Of a DNA stretch of 64,000 nucleotides, positions 1-13,005 are shown in pieces. The notes under the pieces were generated by a model, which saw only the letters and a list, made by a program, of their open reading frames with translations, was not told the DNA's origin and did no database searches. The translations under genes were made by a program, and so were the position numbers. Source of the stretch: Daphnia pulex (lineage: Eukaryota; Arthropoda; Branchiopoda; Diplostraca; Daphniidae); assembly GCF_021134715.1 (NCBI RefSeq), contig NC_060018.1, positions 11,859,501-11,923,500 on the forward strand, read 5' to 3'. Within the stretch, counting starts at the first letter, position 1. Each line of letters starts with the position of its first letter.

Positions 1-774
1 AAGTTTTTTTTTTGCCATATCCGCGACGGATTTGATTATCTAATAATTAGAGTAATAAATTTGCGATGTATTAATTAATATTAATATTTACAGGTACGAC
101 GAGGGTAGATTGGTGGGGAGGGGGTTTGGAGAATTATTCAAATCATGGAATGGGTCTGAGAAAAAGAGGAAAATCAATTCCAAAAAAATGAGTCTAAAGA
201 AATTGAATGGGTCGGTTATTATATAATCAAGAAGAAGGGGAGAGGGACTAGTTGGTGACCAAAAGAAAAAATATATAGATCCGATGAATTAGATGATTAT
301 ACAAAATAATAAATTGGACACACTCGATGATAAATGGACAAACACTCAAGAATTATCACAGCCGACCCCCCCAAAAAATATTTGAAGAAATAACATGATA
401 ATTAACGTAAAAAGAGATTATTTCCTTCTGTTATTATTTTACCCCCCATTTAATTTCAAAGAATGAAAGAAAAAGAAAAGAACAAGTTTTTGTAGGCATT
501 GAACTCAAAAGCTGCCTATTTAGCAAAAAACTAAACTTTTCGACAGATAATAATTAATTATTAATAATATAATCATTTTGTACCACTTTTGCCATTCAGG
601 TGGTACCCCAAATTCACAATTCACACTTCACACACATTCACACAAACACAAAAATTTTAAAGAACAAAATTACAAGAAACAAAAAAAAAAAAAAAATATT
701 GAAATTTCCTCGCTGGTGAATTTTTAAATTTTCAAATTTTCCCGCGCGTGTTTTTGATTAAATTTTGTTGTTGT
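1..774. other. 3' flank of LARP6, non-coding
   Basis: AT-rich sequence downstream of the minus-strand LARP6 stop codon; no coding signal seen. An ATTAAA on the minus strand near 448-453 could be a polyadenylation signal, weakly supported. Positions 237-260 hold a lone sequence closely matching the terminal repeat of the TA-flanked element at 24849-26543. Confidence 0.4.
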
Positions 775-2520
775 TTAGAAAACGGTCACCATGAGCGAAA
801 CTTCGGGAGCGGAGGCTGAACGCGGCTTACCGTGCTGCTGTTGTTGTCCTTGCTGGAAATGGAAGCCGCGAGTGCCGTCCGGCCCGTTGGGCATGCGGAC
901 AATATTGGCCGGAACGGAGAGACGATTGTCGACCAATGGACTGGATCGGCCCGATTCCTGACCACCGGAGCCACCAGCTGCCGATGCCACCAAACCCAGA
1001 CGACGGCGGACCCATGGGCTATGCGATCCGGGCGGAGTAGCTGTTCCGGCCGCTGTAGCGCTGCTGCTGTTGATGGTCATGGCTTCAGAGTAGCTTGACG
1101 ATTTGGGGCGTGTGATCTGGTGAAGATCGGGACTGTTTTGGCGGGAGCCGCCGCGGCTGTTGCCCGTCAAATGGGCCGGCATGTGACGGCGCGGTTGCGG
1201 CGAGTGAAGAGGCGTCGACGACGTCGAATCGTTTTGCTGGTGGTGGTGACGGCGCAAAAACGGCGACCTCGGAGCCTCGGCGTCGGAATCCTGAAGGGCG
1301 GACACCACCGATTTGGGCTGGGCGGTGGCGCCGCGACGCTTGCGTCGATTGTTTGGCGTGTTGTTCTCCGACGGCGGCAACGAGTTGGGAGTGACGGGAC
1401 GAGACGAAGTGGGCGAAGTTTTGTTGCTTCCGCCATTGCGTCGTGAGGCCAATTCGACCAATTTGACGCCGGCCGGCATCAGAGCGGCCGCATCTTTCAA
1501 AACGGCCCTGGCGCTTTCGGCTTGCTCGAACTCGACGACGGCGCAGATGGACGTCAAAATGTCCTGATGGCGATTGGCGCATTGGCGGACGTCGGGCGGG
1601 ATGGTGTTTCCAGGTCGCAGGATGCGAATCAATCCGATGGCGCCTTGCGGGACGACGCCGTTAAACATTTCAGCGACTCCTTCGATGCTGGCCTTGTCGA
1701 CGGCCAAGCCGATAGCCACCACGGTGCGAGATGGGCTCGTCTCGTCCGTTTCGGGTAGAGGAGCCACGCGTCGCACCTTGGTGCCGGCCTCGTTGACTTC
1801 CAGCTCCTTGGACAAGGTCCGGCAAGCGTGAGCCACGACTCTCCAATCCTTGGTGACGTGTTTCACCTGTACAGGGGCAGACACACAAAAGCCAAAAGAA
1901 GAAAAATTGAATTTCAGTTTTCACATACACTGACATCTCAGTCTCAGTTTCTTTCATTCACTAGAGTTGGAAACGGGCCAAGGTCTCGAGCTATTAATGC
2001 ACAGACGGCCCTATTACAACGATTGTAGAGAAGTGAAAGGAATCGAATCGAATCAAAAAAGTCTAATAGGGAAAGTTGCGTTTACCTTTTTGAAGCTGGT
2101 GATGAGTTTGAGTGAGATGAATCCATCACGGTTGCGACGGGCGTGCTTGAGGAGGAAGGCATCCTTGAGGATGTGAGCGTCGGAAAAGTAGAATTCGACC
2201 TGCTCAACAATTTGAGCTGCCAACTGGGCGTCGGGTATCTCGAAAGTCACGTCTTCGATGCCAGAATCGGCCTTGTTGCTCCCGCCATTGGCTCCCTCCT
2301 CTGGAGCGCTGTCGTCCGACCTGTCGTCATTACCATCGCCGACGCCGCCGTTGCCACAGCCAATGTCCGAAGAAGCGTCGTAGAAATGCTCACCATCCTC
2401 CGAAGTGGAGTCGACGTCGCTGGTGACAATCTTGATCATCTGACCGGCCAATTCTTGAGGTGTTGGAGTTGATTGCTGCATCTGCAGGACCACCACGCAT
2501 TCGTTGGGATTGGGCGCCAT
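775..2520 (-). CDS. Larp6: La-related protein 6 (LARP6/Acheron), RNA-binding
   Basis: Two exons, 2086-2520 and 775-1866, joined in phase 0 give 508 aa; human LARP6 is close to 490 aa. After an acidic N-terminus comes a La motif at about residues 95-180 (VEFYFSDAHILKDAFLLKH, then SFKK across the intron into VKHVTKDW). An RRM-like segment follows at about 185-285 (GLIRILRPG, CAVVEFEQAE). A long Ser/Pro/Arg-rich disordered tail contains SPWVRRR. The end carries the SUZ-C type motif RMPNGPDGTRGFHF. All of these match vertebrate LARP6 in order. The family binds stem-loops in mRNA 5' regions and controls translation; LARP6 targets collagen mRNA in vertebrates. The target here is unknown. The start is the first ATG in frame, preceded by a strong promoter. 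The intron of 219 bp sits inside the La motif. Confidence 0.93.
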
Positions 2521-2700
2521 TTTTTCGAGTAAAATTGAAGATCTTGTTTTTTACTCTTTTTGAAATGTTTTGGATTAGAGAGAGAGAAAAACTCGCGTTG
2601 TTGTTGCAAATGAAACCAAATTGGGAATTCGAGACAAGAGAGAAAGCGCAGCCAAAAGCGAGTTGTGGGTCTCGTCCGTCCGCGTGATCTGCCGCGCAAA

Positions 2701-2760
2701 CACTGATTCAAGCCGTCTGACCACTGAGCCTTTTTATACCCGTGACTCGAGTGACGTCAC
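2701..2760 (-). promoter_or_regulatory. LARP6 core promoter: CRE, TATA box, initiator
   Basis: Read on the minus strand, a perfect cAMP response element TGACGTCA (2752-2759) is followed by TATAAAAA (2731-2738). An arthropod-type TCAGT initiator has its A at 2704, 34 nt below the first T of the TATA box. The order and spacing fit a focused promoter giving a 5' UTR of about 184 nt before the ATG at 2520. A second GTGACGTA half-match lies near 2782. Confidence 0.6.
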
Positions 2761-5700
2761 ACAGTGGGGACTGGGTAGTAGTGACGTAGATGGTGGGGTG
2801 GGGGGGAGCTCCTACTGGTTAGTCGACTCGGCTCTTGACGTCGATACGGTGGCCGTATGTGTGGGTGGTGACGGGGGGGTATTACCCGCCAGCCATTTCA
2901 AGTCTGGCACTTTATTTCATCATTTCCCCCCATTTTTTCGAGAAGATACTCTCGTCAAATGACGTCTGAATTTAGATTTTTACCGCTTTTGGATGATTAC
3001 GTTTTATAGGGCAAACGATGAGCTGTAAAGTTCATTTTTTACTTTTCCTTTTTTCGGGGATTTTATTTAAACATTTCCCGTTTTGGAGGAAAATTTTTGT
3101 TGAGATTCGCCACGTGGAGTGGGGGGGGGGGGTAAGGAAAGAAAAATTTTGCTCTCCCCGACTCCAAAAAGAACCAAAATGGCCGTCACTGAAAATCTTT
3201 TTGTTTCAAACTCCTTGGTGTACCTTATGCGTTCCTATCCTCTCGGCAAATGTTGGGGTATGGGTTTGATCACGGCCAAACGGCGTGATCGCACACCGGA
3301 CAAAGAGCTTTTTAATACATAAGGTAAGCCCGGGCAAAGTTCCACATATTCGGGATCCTTCCGATTCGTTTCTTTTTTTCGTTCCTGATAACCTTATGCA
3401 ATAAAACGGATGTAAAGTCCACGTGATAAACGAATGAGCTGGCGACGTCGAAATCAAAATTTTGATTAACCCATTTCCTTTCATCTCGTCACACCTGGCA
3501 ACAAAGATGATACATTATTTGAGGGCAACCATTTTGTATTTTTCAAGGTCGCCAGTCTCGAAAATCTATCCAATCAAATGTTATGTCATAAAGTCTGAAT
3601 AGCCGTTAAATCATTTCCCACCATTTTTTCCCAAACTCTTTTTCTTGTTTTATTGTGAATGAAATAAGACAATCGTTTATATTCTTCATCTTTTACGAGT
3701 GTGTGGCCTTGCGGTGAATTCAGCAATTCGGAACATTAAGAAGTATGGCACATTTTATTTCTGTTTTTCCGCCATTTTGTTTTCTCTCTGTGATAATACG
3801 ATTTTCTCCAACGACCTTGTTCGATATTTATTGCAGCTTTTATTTTACCTTTTTGCTGATTTAATCTAATTAAGAGCGAAATACCATCGCCTATACTGTC
3901 TCGTTGGTGTGTAATTTTAAGACGGTTAGCACCAAACCTTGCGTCAGCCATTTCTGCTGGGCATCCATCATACGATCCGGCTTATTTACCTGTACAATGA
4001 GTCACAGAGGAAACCTAACAACTTACACTACTATGCATATTATTACAGCCAGTGTCGCCGTAACGTTATTGGTGTCAATATGACTTTACTTGGGGCGTGC
4101 AGAATAATAGGATGGCACACACACACACAAAGTAGCCTATAGCCAGTAAATTGAATTTGAAAATGTGTGACGTCAAGGTATTCTGTTAAGTTTTTCGCTC
4201 CATGTAAGGCAAAAGGTTTTTCAGGACCTATACCTTCTTTCTCATCGTACGACAAATCCTGTTACTTAAACGATGGGTCCGGTCCACCTTGTGCCGGGAC
4301 ACGCAGTTTCGGGCATGGCCGGCCCACACACACACACATCCAGTCAGCAAAACTTAATAATAAAGGACCAAACAAGGAAACCTCACAGCTGACCTTGTTT
4401 TATTATTATATAAATGTACGAACAAATTTGTCTTTTTTATTTGAGATATTTTTATAATTTCAGCATTTTCAGGGCTAAAATCCAAGCCGTTCCGGTTTTT
4501 TAAAAATGGCAACCGGTTTCTGATTATTATTATTATTAGTCCAGTCATTCAGCTCACGGTCCTAATTTTTATTTTCAATTTAAACAGCTAAAGGCAGAGA
4601 GAGAGAAAAGAAAAAGCCATTCAACTGCGGGGGGTATAGTTGCTGGTGGTGGTGATGCAACTTTCTATTCGATTCTCTATATTGCCTAGCTGCTGCCGGT
4701 TTCATTAGTTAGTGAACGGGGTCGGCATTGGTTCGATCAAAAACTTCTTCTTTCGCTCTATTTACCGGTCAAACTCCAAACGGAGAATATTGTACTCTCT
4801 CGAATGTATTATATGAGCAATAGTATATATATTTTTCGTTATCTCCAAAGGAAATGATCAAAGGTAAACGTTTTCCAAAAGGCTTTGCAGGGTGGAAGTT
4901 CATCAAAAGCAGCAATCTCGTGCTGAGCAGGTGAACGTCTCGTACAATCTTGACAAACTTTTCATTGTTGCTATTCAAAAATCTTCAGAGTTGGCCTATA
5001 GCCATCGTGTTAATGCACTTGGTAATATAATCACGAGCGGAGATCGTGAACAAGTGGTGCAACACTCGTGCCGTGTCGACGATCCTTGCGCTTTGATGTA
5101 CAGATACGAGTCGCAGAGGGAGAAAGAGAGGGGACATTGTTCATCTATTGAAATCTCTTGTCGGTCGTCAAACTTATTGGGCTGTTCTTTTTGTTGCTGG
5201 GTTGTTGCCCGAGTTGTTGCCTTAGTAACTGATCGCCGGGGGTCGTTCGCTGAACTCTTCCGGTTCTCTTTCGGTTATTGGGGAAATCATGTTAGATCGG
5301 TTATGCTAGTGGTTGTGTGTGGGGTTCACTTTCTTTTCTCCTGGAGAAAACCCGGATGGAATTTTCTCCTCTCCTGGGCGCTGCACGCACAGAGCGAAAG
5401 TCTAACGTGTTCGTCACTTTCTAAAACCCCGTTCCGCGTACGTGAGCAACAATGGCGAAATATAAATATATGCACACAAATATACAAAACTCACGTGTGT
5501 GTTTCCTTTTTTTATTTTGGGAACATCTTGACGGTTCATCGTCCTCTGAATAACCAAATCATTTCGCTCTTTTTTCCGATTAATCGGCTCATCTCGCACT
5601 CAGGTTTTTTGTATTACATTTAAATGCGAAAGGAGGATTTCTGCGAATAGTCCAGAATTCCATATCCAGTGGAAACCGATTGCCCGAGAGCCATGCTACA

Positions 5701-6319
5701 CGATTATGTAACAAATCGTAGCATTGTTTTGTTCTTCTTTTGTAATTTAAATATGATATTCGGGTGGGATGGGATTTTACTCTCTCTTATTCGTTTTGGT
5801 GACAGATGATTCCCATCATTTGCCCAAAGATTCCCAGTATAGAAAACAATGGAAGGCCCTCAAGTCCTTGTTCTCAATCGGGCCAAAAAAAAACAAAAAA
5901 AGGTCGTAAAAGAAAAGAAATAAATGCATCTGTCCCTATCTCGGGAGCTCTGGACCTCATTTTCTCGTTACGGGAAACTCTTTCGAAATTGGAACTTTTG
6001 TTGTTGGGACCTTTTTGGTTTTTTTGTTGTTGACTGGCCGCTGCTTTCTCATATTAGCGCTCAGCGCCATCTATACGTTAAATTATAAAATAAAACGCCA
6101 TCTAGCGGCCGCGGGAAAAACTTTCAATTTCGAATTTTTTAAAAATCAATCGTTATCTTAGGTTGATGAATCCGAGCGATAAAGAATTATATTGACCTCA
6201 AACAAAGTGCTGTATCACGATATAATGAGATAAAAAACAATAGTGACGTGACTGATATCTAGAAGAAAAACAGAATCAGTCGTCAGCTGGTGTAGTAGCG
6301 TGCCAGAATCTAAAATAAA
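2761..6319. other. Intergenic, no gene recognised
   Basis: About 3.6 kb between divergent LARP6 and the first UGT. I see two short CA microsatellites (near 4119 and 4324), T- and G-rich runs, and no frame with recognisable domains. A 243-codon open frame at 4892-5623 has no domain, signal or codon pattern that I can support as coding. An initiator-like TCAGT at 6276-6280 may mark the UGT transcription start. Confidence 0.4.
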
Positions 6320-8047
6320 ATGAAGTTGGTCATTTTTCTAGTCGTCTTTGTCGCCTGGTTAGCAGTTTCGGAAGGATCGCGGATCCTGATCGTCGCCGCT
6401 CACGGCACCAAGAGCCACCAAAACGTCTACGTTCCGCTGACCAAAGAATTAGTGGGCAGAGGCCATCACGTCACTCTCATCACCAATTACGACATTGGCG
6501 AAGTGGCCCAACTCGACCATGTCAATCAGATCCTGCTGGAGCAGCTGGCCATGGACACGAACATTTTTCCCAACATGTTCAAAGCCACGACGGGAACGTG
6601 GCGGGAAAAAATCGAAATGGGCGTCCAAGTGGCCCGGATGATGTTCACCTTCCCGGCCATGGTTGCCGAAACCACTTACGGAGACTCACGCATCCAGACT
6701 CTCCTGGCCAAGGGGAAATTCGACCTGGTCATGTTCTCGGAAGCTTGCGGGTTGACCTGCTATCCGTTCGGTTGGCACTTCAAAGCCCCGACCATCGCCA
6801 TGAGTCCCAACGTTTTATTCCCAGGACGGGCGGCCCTACTGGGTGACGAGGAGCATTACAGTTACGTCCCGTTCATTCTGTCCTCCTACACCGACAAAAT
6901 GTCGCTGAACCAACGGCTGGGCAATTACCTCATCTCGAAATTATTCAACACTCTGGTCCACGACTGGCACATCGATTCGGTTCATTCCATTTTCAAAAAG
7001 ATGGTCGATCCTGATTGCCCGTCGTTCATTGAAATTGAAAAGAATTTCTCGCTGGTTTTCACCAATAGTCACCCGAGTTTCAGCTACCCACGGACACTTC
7101 CGCCGCAGGTCATCGAAGTGGGCGGACTCCACTGCCGGCCGGCCCGGCCGCTTCCGGATGATTTGGAAACTTTTGTGTCTTCCTCCGAGGCCGGATTCGT
7201 CGTCTTCGCCATCGGCAGCGCCATCAAAATGGAAGACATGCCGGAAGAAATGATCCAGTCGTTCATCAAAGCTTTCGCCCGGCTGCCGCAACGAGTCGTC
7301 TGGCAATGGAAGGGAAAAGTCAGAAGCGATTTGCCGGCCAATGTACTGGCAGTTCCTTGGTTACCTCAACAGGATCTTTTAGGTCCAAATTTAGATTAAT
7401 TTGACGTAATAATTATTAGATGCTAATTTATTCAAATTTATTCATAATATACAGGTCACAAACATTGCAGGGCGTTTTTGACTCACGGAGGATTGAACAG
7501 TTTGCAAGAGGCCGTTTATCACGGAGTTCCAGTTCTCGGATTCCCGTTCGGCACCGATCAGACGCTGAATATTGGACGGGCCGTGAAGGAAGGCTACGCT
7601 GCCAAATTGGAATGGAAAGAAATCACCCAGGAAACGTTAACCAAAGCCATCCAAGAAATTCTGCACGATTCAAAGTATATCTAATTCAATTCATTTTATG
7701 GCGGTTCAGACTATTACAAATTAAAAATGAATTCAAAAAAAAGGTACAAGAAATCGGCCAAACGAATTTCCGGCATGTTTCGCGATCAAATTCAACCGCC
7801 GTTGGAGCGGGCCGTTTTCTGGACGGAATTCGTGTTGCGCCACAAGGGGACGGACCATTTGCGGTTGGGATCCATCGACTTGGCGCCCTACCAGCGGGCC
7901 CTGGTCGACGTCTATTTCGTCTTTTCTCTCTTCTTCATCATTCCTCTCCTTTTGCTCTTTTTCTGCGTGAGAAAATGTTGCTGCGCTAATAAGCGGCCGG
8001 CAGCCCCACCAGCAGCGGTCAGAAATGAGCAAAAGAAACGGCAATAA
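6320..8047 (+). CDS. UDP-glycosyltransferase, copy 1
   Basis: Exons 6320-7382, 7455-7674 and 7744-8047 join in frame to 528 aa, the usual UGT length. Residues 1-19 form a signal peptide. The N-terminal acceptor-binding domain has GTKSHQNVYVPL, with H33 at the expected catalytic position. The C-terminal donor domain holds WLPQQDLLG, then THGGLNSLQEA and GFPFGTDQ, the family signature that binds the UDP-sugar. A single transmembrane segment (about 492-515) is followed by a short cytosolic tail ending KKRQ, a KKXX-type ER retrieval signal. UGTs move a sugar from UDP-sugar to small lipophilic acceptors in the ER lumen, as in detoxification or pigment and steroid metabolism. This is the first of three tandem same-strand copies sharing the same intron positions, which indicates local duplication. 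The substrate cannot be told. Confidence 0.93.
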
Positions 8048-8340
8048 TTCAATTGTCACTTTAAGTCAGAGAAATATGGATGGCGTGTTTTAAATACAGA
8101 AGAACTTCCCTTATACAATATTTGTTCGTGACTCGACAAAATATTTAAAACAATTGTGTCAATACGACCCATTGTTGACTTAACAACATCGGATGATCTA
8201 CACGTTATGCAAACAAATAGATAAAAGGTGATAAGATAAATTGTTACGTTATAGAGTCAAAAGTAGTCGATACATTTCGGCAGTCTTGTTACCAATCAGG
8301 TCACATTCAAAAGCTGTTCCAAAAAACACAATTAAAGAAA

Positions 8341-10049
8341 ATGGTGTTAAACAAGTTTACGTTATTATTATTATTATTTGTTATCGGGTTAATTGAAGCG
8401 TCTAGAATTCTAGTCTCATGTCCTTACGGCACTAAAAGTTACCAGAATATGTACGTACCGTTGGTCAAAGAATTGGCATTTAAAGGCCACCACATCACTG
8501 TCCTAACCAACTACCAGAGCTCCGACCTGGACCAGACGGCCAACGTCAATCAAATCGTTTTCGACCAATTGGCCATCAACATGTCGCATTTCCCCAATCC
8601 GTTCGATGCGATGCTTTCCAAGATGATCCTGCTCAAATCCATGGCTCTCGGCGTGGAAAACATGTTCACTCGTCCCGGGATCATCACTGAGACCCTCTAC
8701 AACGACCAACGAGTCAGAGAATTAATGGCCAATAATCATTTCGATCTGGTCATGGTCTCCATCACGTTCAACGCCGCAAGTTACCCACTGGCGTGGCACT
8801 TTAAAGCGCCTCTGGTCATGATGACCCCCAACGCCATTTTTCCAGGCGTCATTACGTCCCTGGGCGAGGAGGAACAGCCCAGTCACGTCCCGTTTTTCAT
8901 GAGCAGTTTCACCAACCAGATGAACCTCTTCCAGCGGACCGTCAACACCTTCACCACCCATCTGTTTGGCTATTTCATCCATCAGTTCCATCACGACAAA
9001 ATCCATGCGATCGTTCGGAAGACGATCCTGCCGGACTGCCCACCTCTCCTGGAATTGGAGAGAAACATTTCGCTGGTCTTCACCAACACTCATCCGTCGT
9101 TGAATTACGCCAGGGCCATGCCGCCCGTCATAGTCGAGGTGGGCGGAATTCACTGCCGCCCGGCTCGCCCGCTCCCGCAGGATTTGGAAAATTTCCTGAG
9201 CGATTCCGATGATTTTGGATTCATTTTGTTTGCCGTGGGCAGCATGTTGCCCATGGAGAAAATGGCCGAGGATCTGGCCCAGTCGTTCATTCAAACGTTC
9301 GCCCGGCTGCCACAAAAAGTTATTTGGCAATGGAAGGGAAAAGTCAGGAGCGATTTACCAGCAAATGTTTTGGCCATCCCTTGGCTACCGCAGCAGGATC
9401 TATTGGGTATACATTATACAATTTTATTTTATTTTTCAATTCATTACATAATTTTATTACAGGACACAAAAACTGCAAGCTTTTTATAACTCACGGAGGT
9501 CTGAATAGCCTTCAGGAAGCGGTTTATCACGGAGTCCCGGTCCTGGGATTGCCTTTCGGGACTGACCAGAAACTAAATATGAGACGGGCAATCGACGATG
9601 GCTACGCAACTAAACTGGCCTGGACTGAAATCAATCAGGAATCGTTGACGAGCGCCATTATCGATTTATTGTACAATAACAATTCCAACAACGTTAGGTA
9701 TTATATACAAACGCGGTTTTATTGTTATTATGTAACTGTAACTAATATTTGAATTGGGCGCAGTTATTCAACGGCGGCTAAGAAGCAACACGATTTGTTC
9801 CACGACCAACTGCAAACTCCGCTGGAGAGAGCCGTTTACTGGACGGAATTCGTGATCCGTCACGGGACTGAGCAGCTGAAAATGGGTTCGCGCCATTTGA
9901 ATTCGTTTCAACGCAATTTGATCGACGTCTATCTCATCATCATCATCTCGGCCATCGTCCCGCTACTCTTGACGTTCGTCTGCTTGCGGATCTGCTGTTG
10001 CCGTCGTCAAGGCAACAGCCAAGTCGACACAAATAAAAAGATGAAATAA
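8341..10049 (+). CDS. UDP-glycosyltransferase, copy 2 (catalytic His replaced by Tyr)
   Basis: Exons 8341-9406, 9463-9697 and 9764-10049 give 528 aa, exactly the length of the preceding copy, with identical intron phases. It has a signal peptide (1-20), the donor signature THGGLNSLQEA and GLPFGTDQ, a C-terminal transmembrane segment and a tail ending KKMK (KKXX ER retrieval). The odd point is in the N-terminal motif: GTKSYQNMYVPL has Y34 (TAC at 8440-8442) where both neighbours have His, the base that activates the acceptor in this family. All else is intact and the frame is open, so this looks like a maintained gene with altered or lost catalysis rather than a decayed one. AATAAA signals lie at 10045 (overlapping the stop), 10158 and 10164. 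It starts 293 bp after copy 1. Confidence 0.92.
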
Positions 10050-13005
10050 ATTAATTCCAACAAATGAAACTTGTTATAGATAATTTTGTAACGTGAATTT
10101 CAATTTTTCGCTGGACGTCAGAGAATTTTTCCGAAAAAATTATATGACAGCCAGAAAAATAAAAATAAAGTCGGCGTGTAAAATATCTGCATTGTTCCAA
10201 GGCGGTCTCGTAAAAGAATATTGAGGTCGAGTGAGAAGTGGAGCTCGGCCATTTGGTCATTATAAAATATATAGCCTAGTCGGCATCTCATAGTCAGTTG
10301 TTCAGCAAAGTATTATACCGTGACAGCAATAATAGACTAGACCGAAAAAAAAAAGGAATTTACATAATGACGCCATCGTGTTATATTATATAGACGCCAC
10401 TGGAAAGAAAATGTTTAAAAAAAGCAGCAGGTGAAACGCGCGGGCTTTTGTATGAATGAAACCATTTTTTTTTTTGGTTGGGGAGTTGGATAGAAACCCG
10501 TTTTCACTATACAGCACAATTCACGCTGTAACAATTATGGGAAACATTTTTTTCCAGCGTGAAAACAAAAAAACAACATTTTCGTTGTGAGCAGCGCAGA
10601 AATGTAGTTCAAGGGCGACTACTATTATATACAACCAGCAGAGTCGTGACTCTGCGGCGTGTTGAGAATAGGAAGTCTGGACTTCCAACCTATGCTGGAG
10701 AGTTAGTCTCTTTGAAAAATTGACATGCCGAGATGGTTGAAAGTGATCCTATAAAAAAGATTGTTGGCGATTAAGTTTTGTGTGTGTGCGCGCCTATTGA
10801 TTATTTGAATAAAAATGCAGGTAAATGTTTTATTAATGTTTTAGCGGGAATTTCAAAACACTTTCTATGTATTAGCTATACAATTATATAATTCCTTGAC
10901 ATCTTAAAATATTGAATCGACTAATCGGTCGTGTGTGCGCGGGGGAAACAGCACTTGATAATCGAGATGTTGATGGTTTACACACGTTTATATTATATCG
11001 CTACAGGCGATCTTCGTGCTGGCGAGACGACCATCACAGTCACCTCCTTTTAGTTCACTATCTATAATGGCCCGGTTCACGCGCGCTTGCACTTTTTTTT
11101 CCCGTTATATACTTCGTTCATTCTTATAATATTATTGCGACATCAACACGCCAATCCGCTATTTAGAGAAATACACACACACAGCACAACACGTATATAA
11201 ATTTATTCACAGCCTTATAAATTCCCTTTCCCAAAGTATATCCATATTTAGATTGGGACTTTTTCACCTCTCTCTGTGTATAGGGGCCGGGTTCGTGTTG
11301 AAAATTACCATCGGCGAAAGGGCATTTTTATGGGTGCGATTTTTGCGAAAGTTTAGATCCGCCGTGTCATTCTGATAACGTCACAGCACCGCTTGATTCC
11401 AGTTTTATTATCAGCAGCAGCGTTTGCGTGCGTGCCCATTCATTCAAAACATTTATTCTGTTGTGTAGCTAGAGAGACAAATATAATAACGGGAATATGT
11501 TTATTCATAATTATATACATCACTTTGATTCGGAGCGTGGGAAAATGTATTAAAGCTTGGAGACACACAAGATATATATTCGGGGTGTCTCCTGTTTAAC
11601 TTTGTATACTTATTTGGTTATGTGAATGCGGAGAGATAAAATCGATTGGACAGCAGCAGCAGCAGAAAGACTGTGTGTTCGATCTTACAGCACAGTCTGG
11701 AACTATATTTTATTATTCCCGGCTCATTTGCAATTCAAATTGTTCTTTGCTTGATGGTGATTAAACTATATACTATATATACTATACTGGACAATGCTGT
11801 GATTAGAGCTGAAACCCAAAAAGTCTATAAATCAATTCTTGATTATTCCTGACGTATATATAATATTTCTGGGAAATGCACACATCGTTACGAATTGTAA
11901 ATCACGCTCGCGCAATGTATGTAATTATTATTTTTCATTTTTTTGAACAAAATCACGAAAAAAGTGTTCAAAAGAAATTTTCGACATGATTCCTAGAAAG
12001 GGTATTGTTACCAAGCGACAGTTTCTGCCCGTAGGTTATAAAGATACTATATACCCGCTATAACCAATTTTTCAAATGGAAATCTATAACTGGAGATCGC
12101 ATATTTTATTCCCAAGCGTGACTAAATAAGGAGAGAAAGATATCTAACATGTGACCAAAAGCGACAGCCAACACAAAGGGTCAAAAATGCCGCAGTTTGT
12201 GATAATAAACGGCGCACGCAGATATGAATGAAGCCATCGCACCGCATTATTATTATTATTTCTTTTGTTTTATTTATCCGAGTATTTATCTCAAAAAACG
12301 GCACAAAACTTGTTTTTTATGGTGCGGTGCCTTACCCACTTTTGGACATTTCGATTTCTTTGAGACAAATGAGCTAGCGTTATAATAACAATGGCGGGGA
12401 GACTATAGGTCAAGACGGTAGAGAGTCTGGCGCGTATACAATGTTTGACTGTAGCTGTTGAACCGCACCCAGCAGCATTTTTAATGACTTGCGCGCATAT
12501 TTCCATTGATTATTGTTCGAATATCTTTAGCCCAATGAGATTTGTTTTTCTTATATACGATGGCGCTCTCGACGTATATATAGGTGCTGGGAAACTGGTT
12601 TGAATGTGTTTTTAGATATATTTACCCTTGAGAATCAAATGTGCACACAGGGAGTGAACGTACTCTCAGTGGCTCAATGGTATACATGTATATACCCAAC
12701 ATGATTTTGATTTTTAATTCTTCAGAGGATATTATTTGCGACATTTCGAAGGCTAAATTTAGTCCCCTGGGCCAATTCGTACCCAAATGATAAAGGTTTT
12801 AGGAGAAACGATATATAGAATGATTTAAAAGGGGTAAGATTAGATTTAGCCCGAGGTAGAATGTAGTAGATAATAATGTTTTATCGCTTTTTAGTTTGAT
12901 GTGGGGTCGTTCGTCGAAGGCAACGGCAGTTGTTTGTCAAAACGGGCACATGATTGAGTGCTCGTGTAGTTGTTAAAGACAAGAGAACACACAAAAAAAC
13001 AGAAC
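10050..13005. other. Intergenic between UGT copies 2 and 3
   Basis: About 2.95 kb of AT-rich DNA. Short TATA-like and CA/GT runs are common. No frame carries a recognisable domain and there is no remnant of a fourth UGT that I can see. Upstream of the ATG at 13006 no clear TATA/initiator pair stands out. Confidence 0.4.

Noticed and set aside
4892-5623. 243-codon open frame upstream of the UGT cluster
   Set aside because: No domain, signal peptide or homology recognised; composition shifts along it as in non-coding DNA; no splice or promoter context supports it.
10705-10760. tRNA-like GCCGAGATGGTTGAAAG between UGT copies
   Set aside because: Only a D-arm-like segment; no T arm or acceptor stem could be paired.
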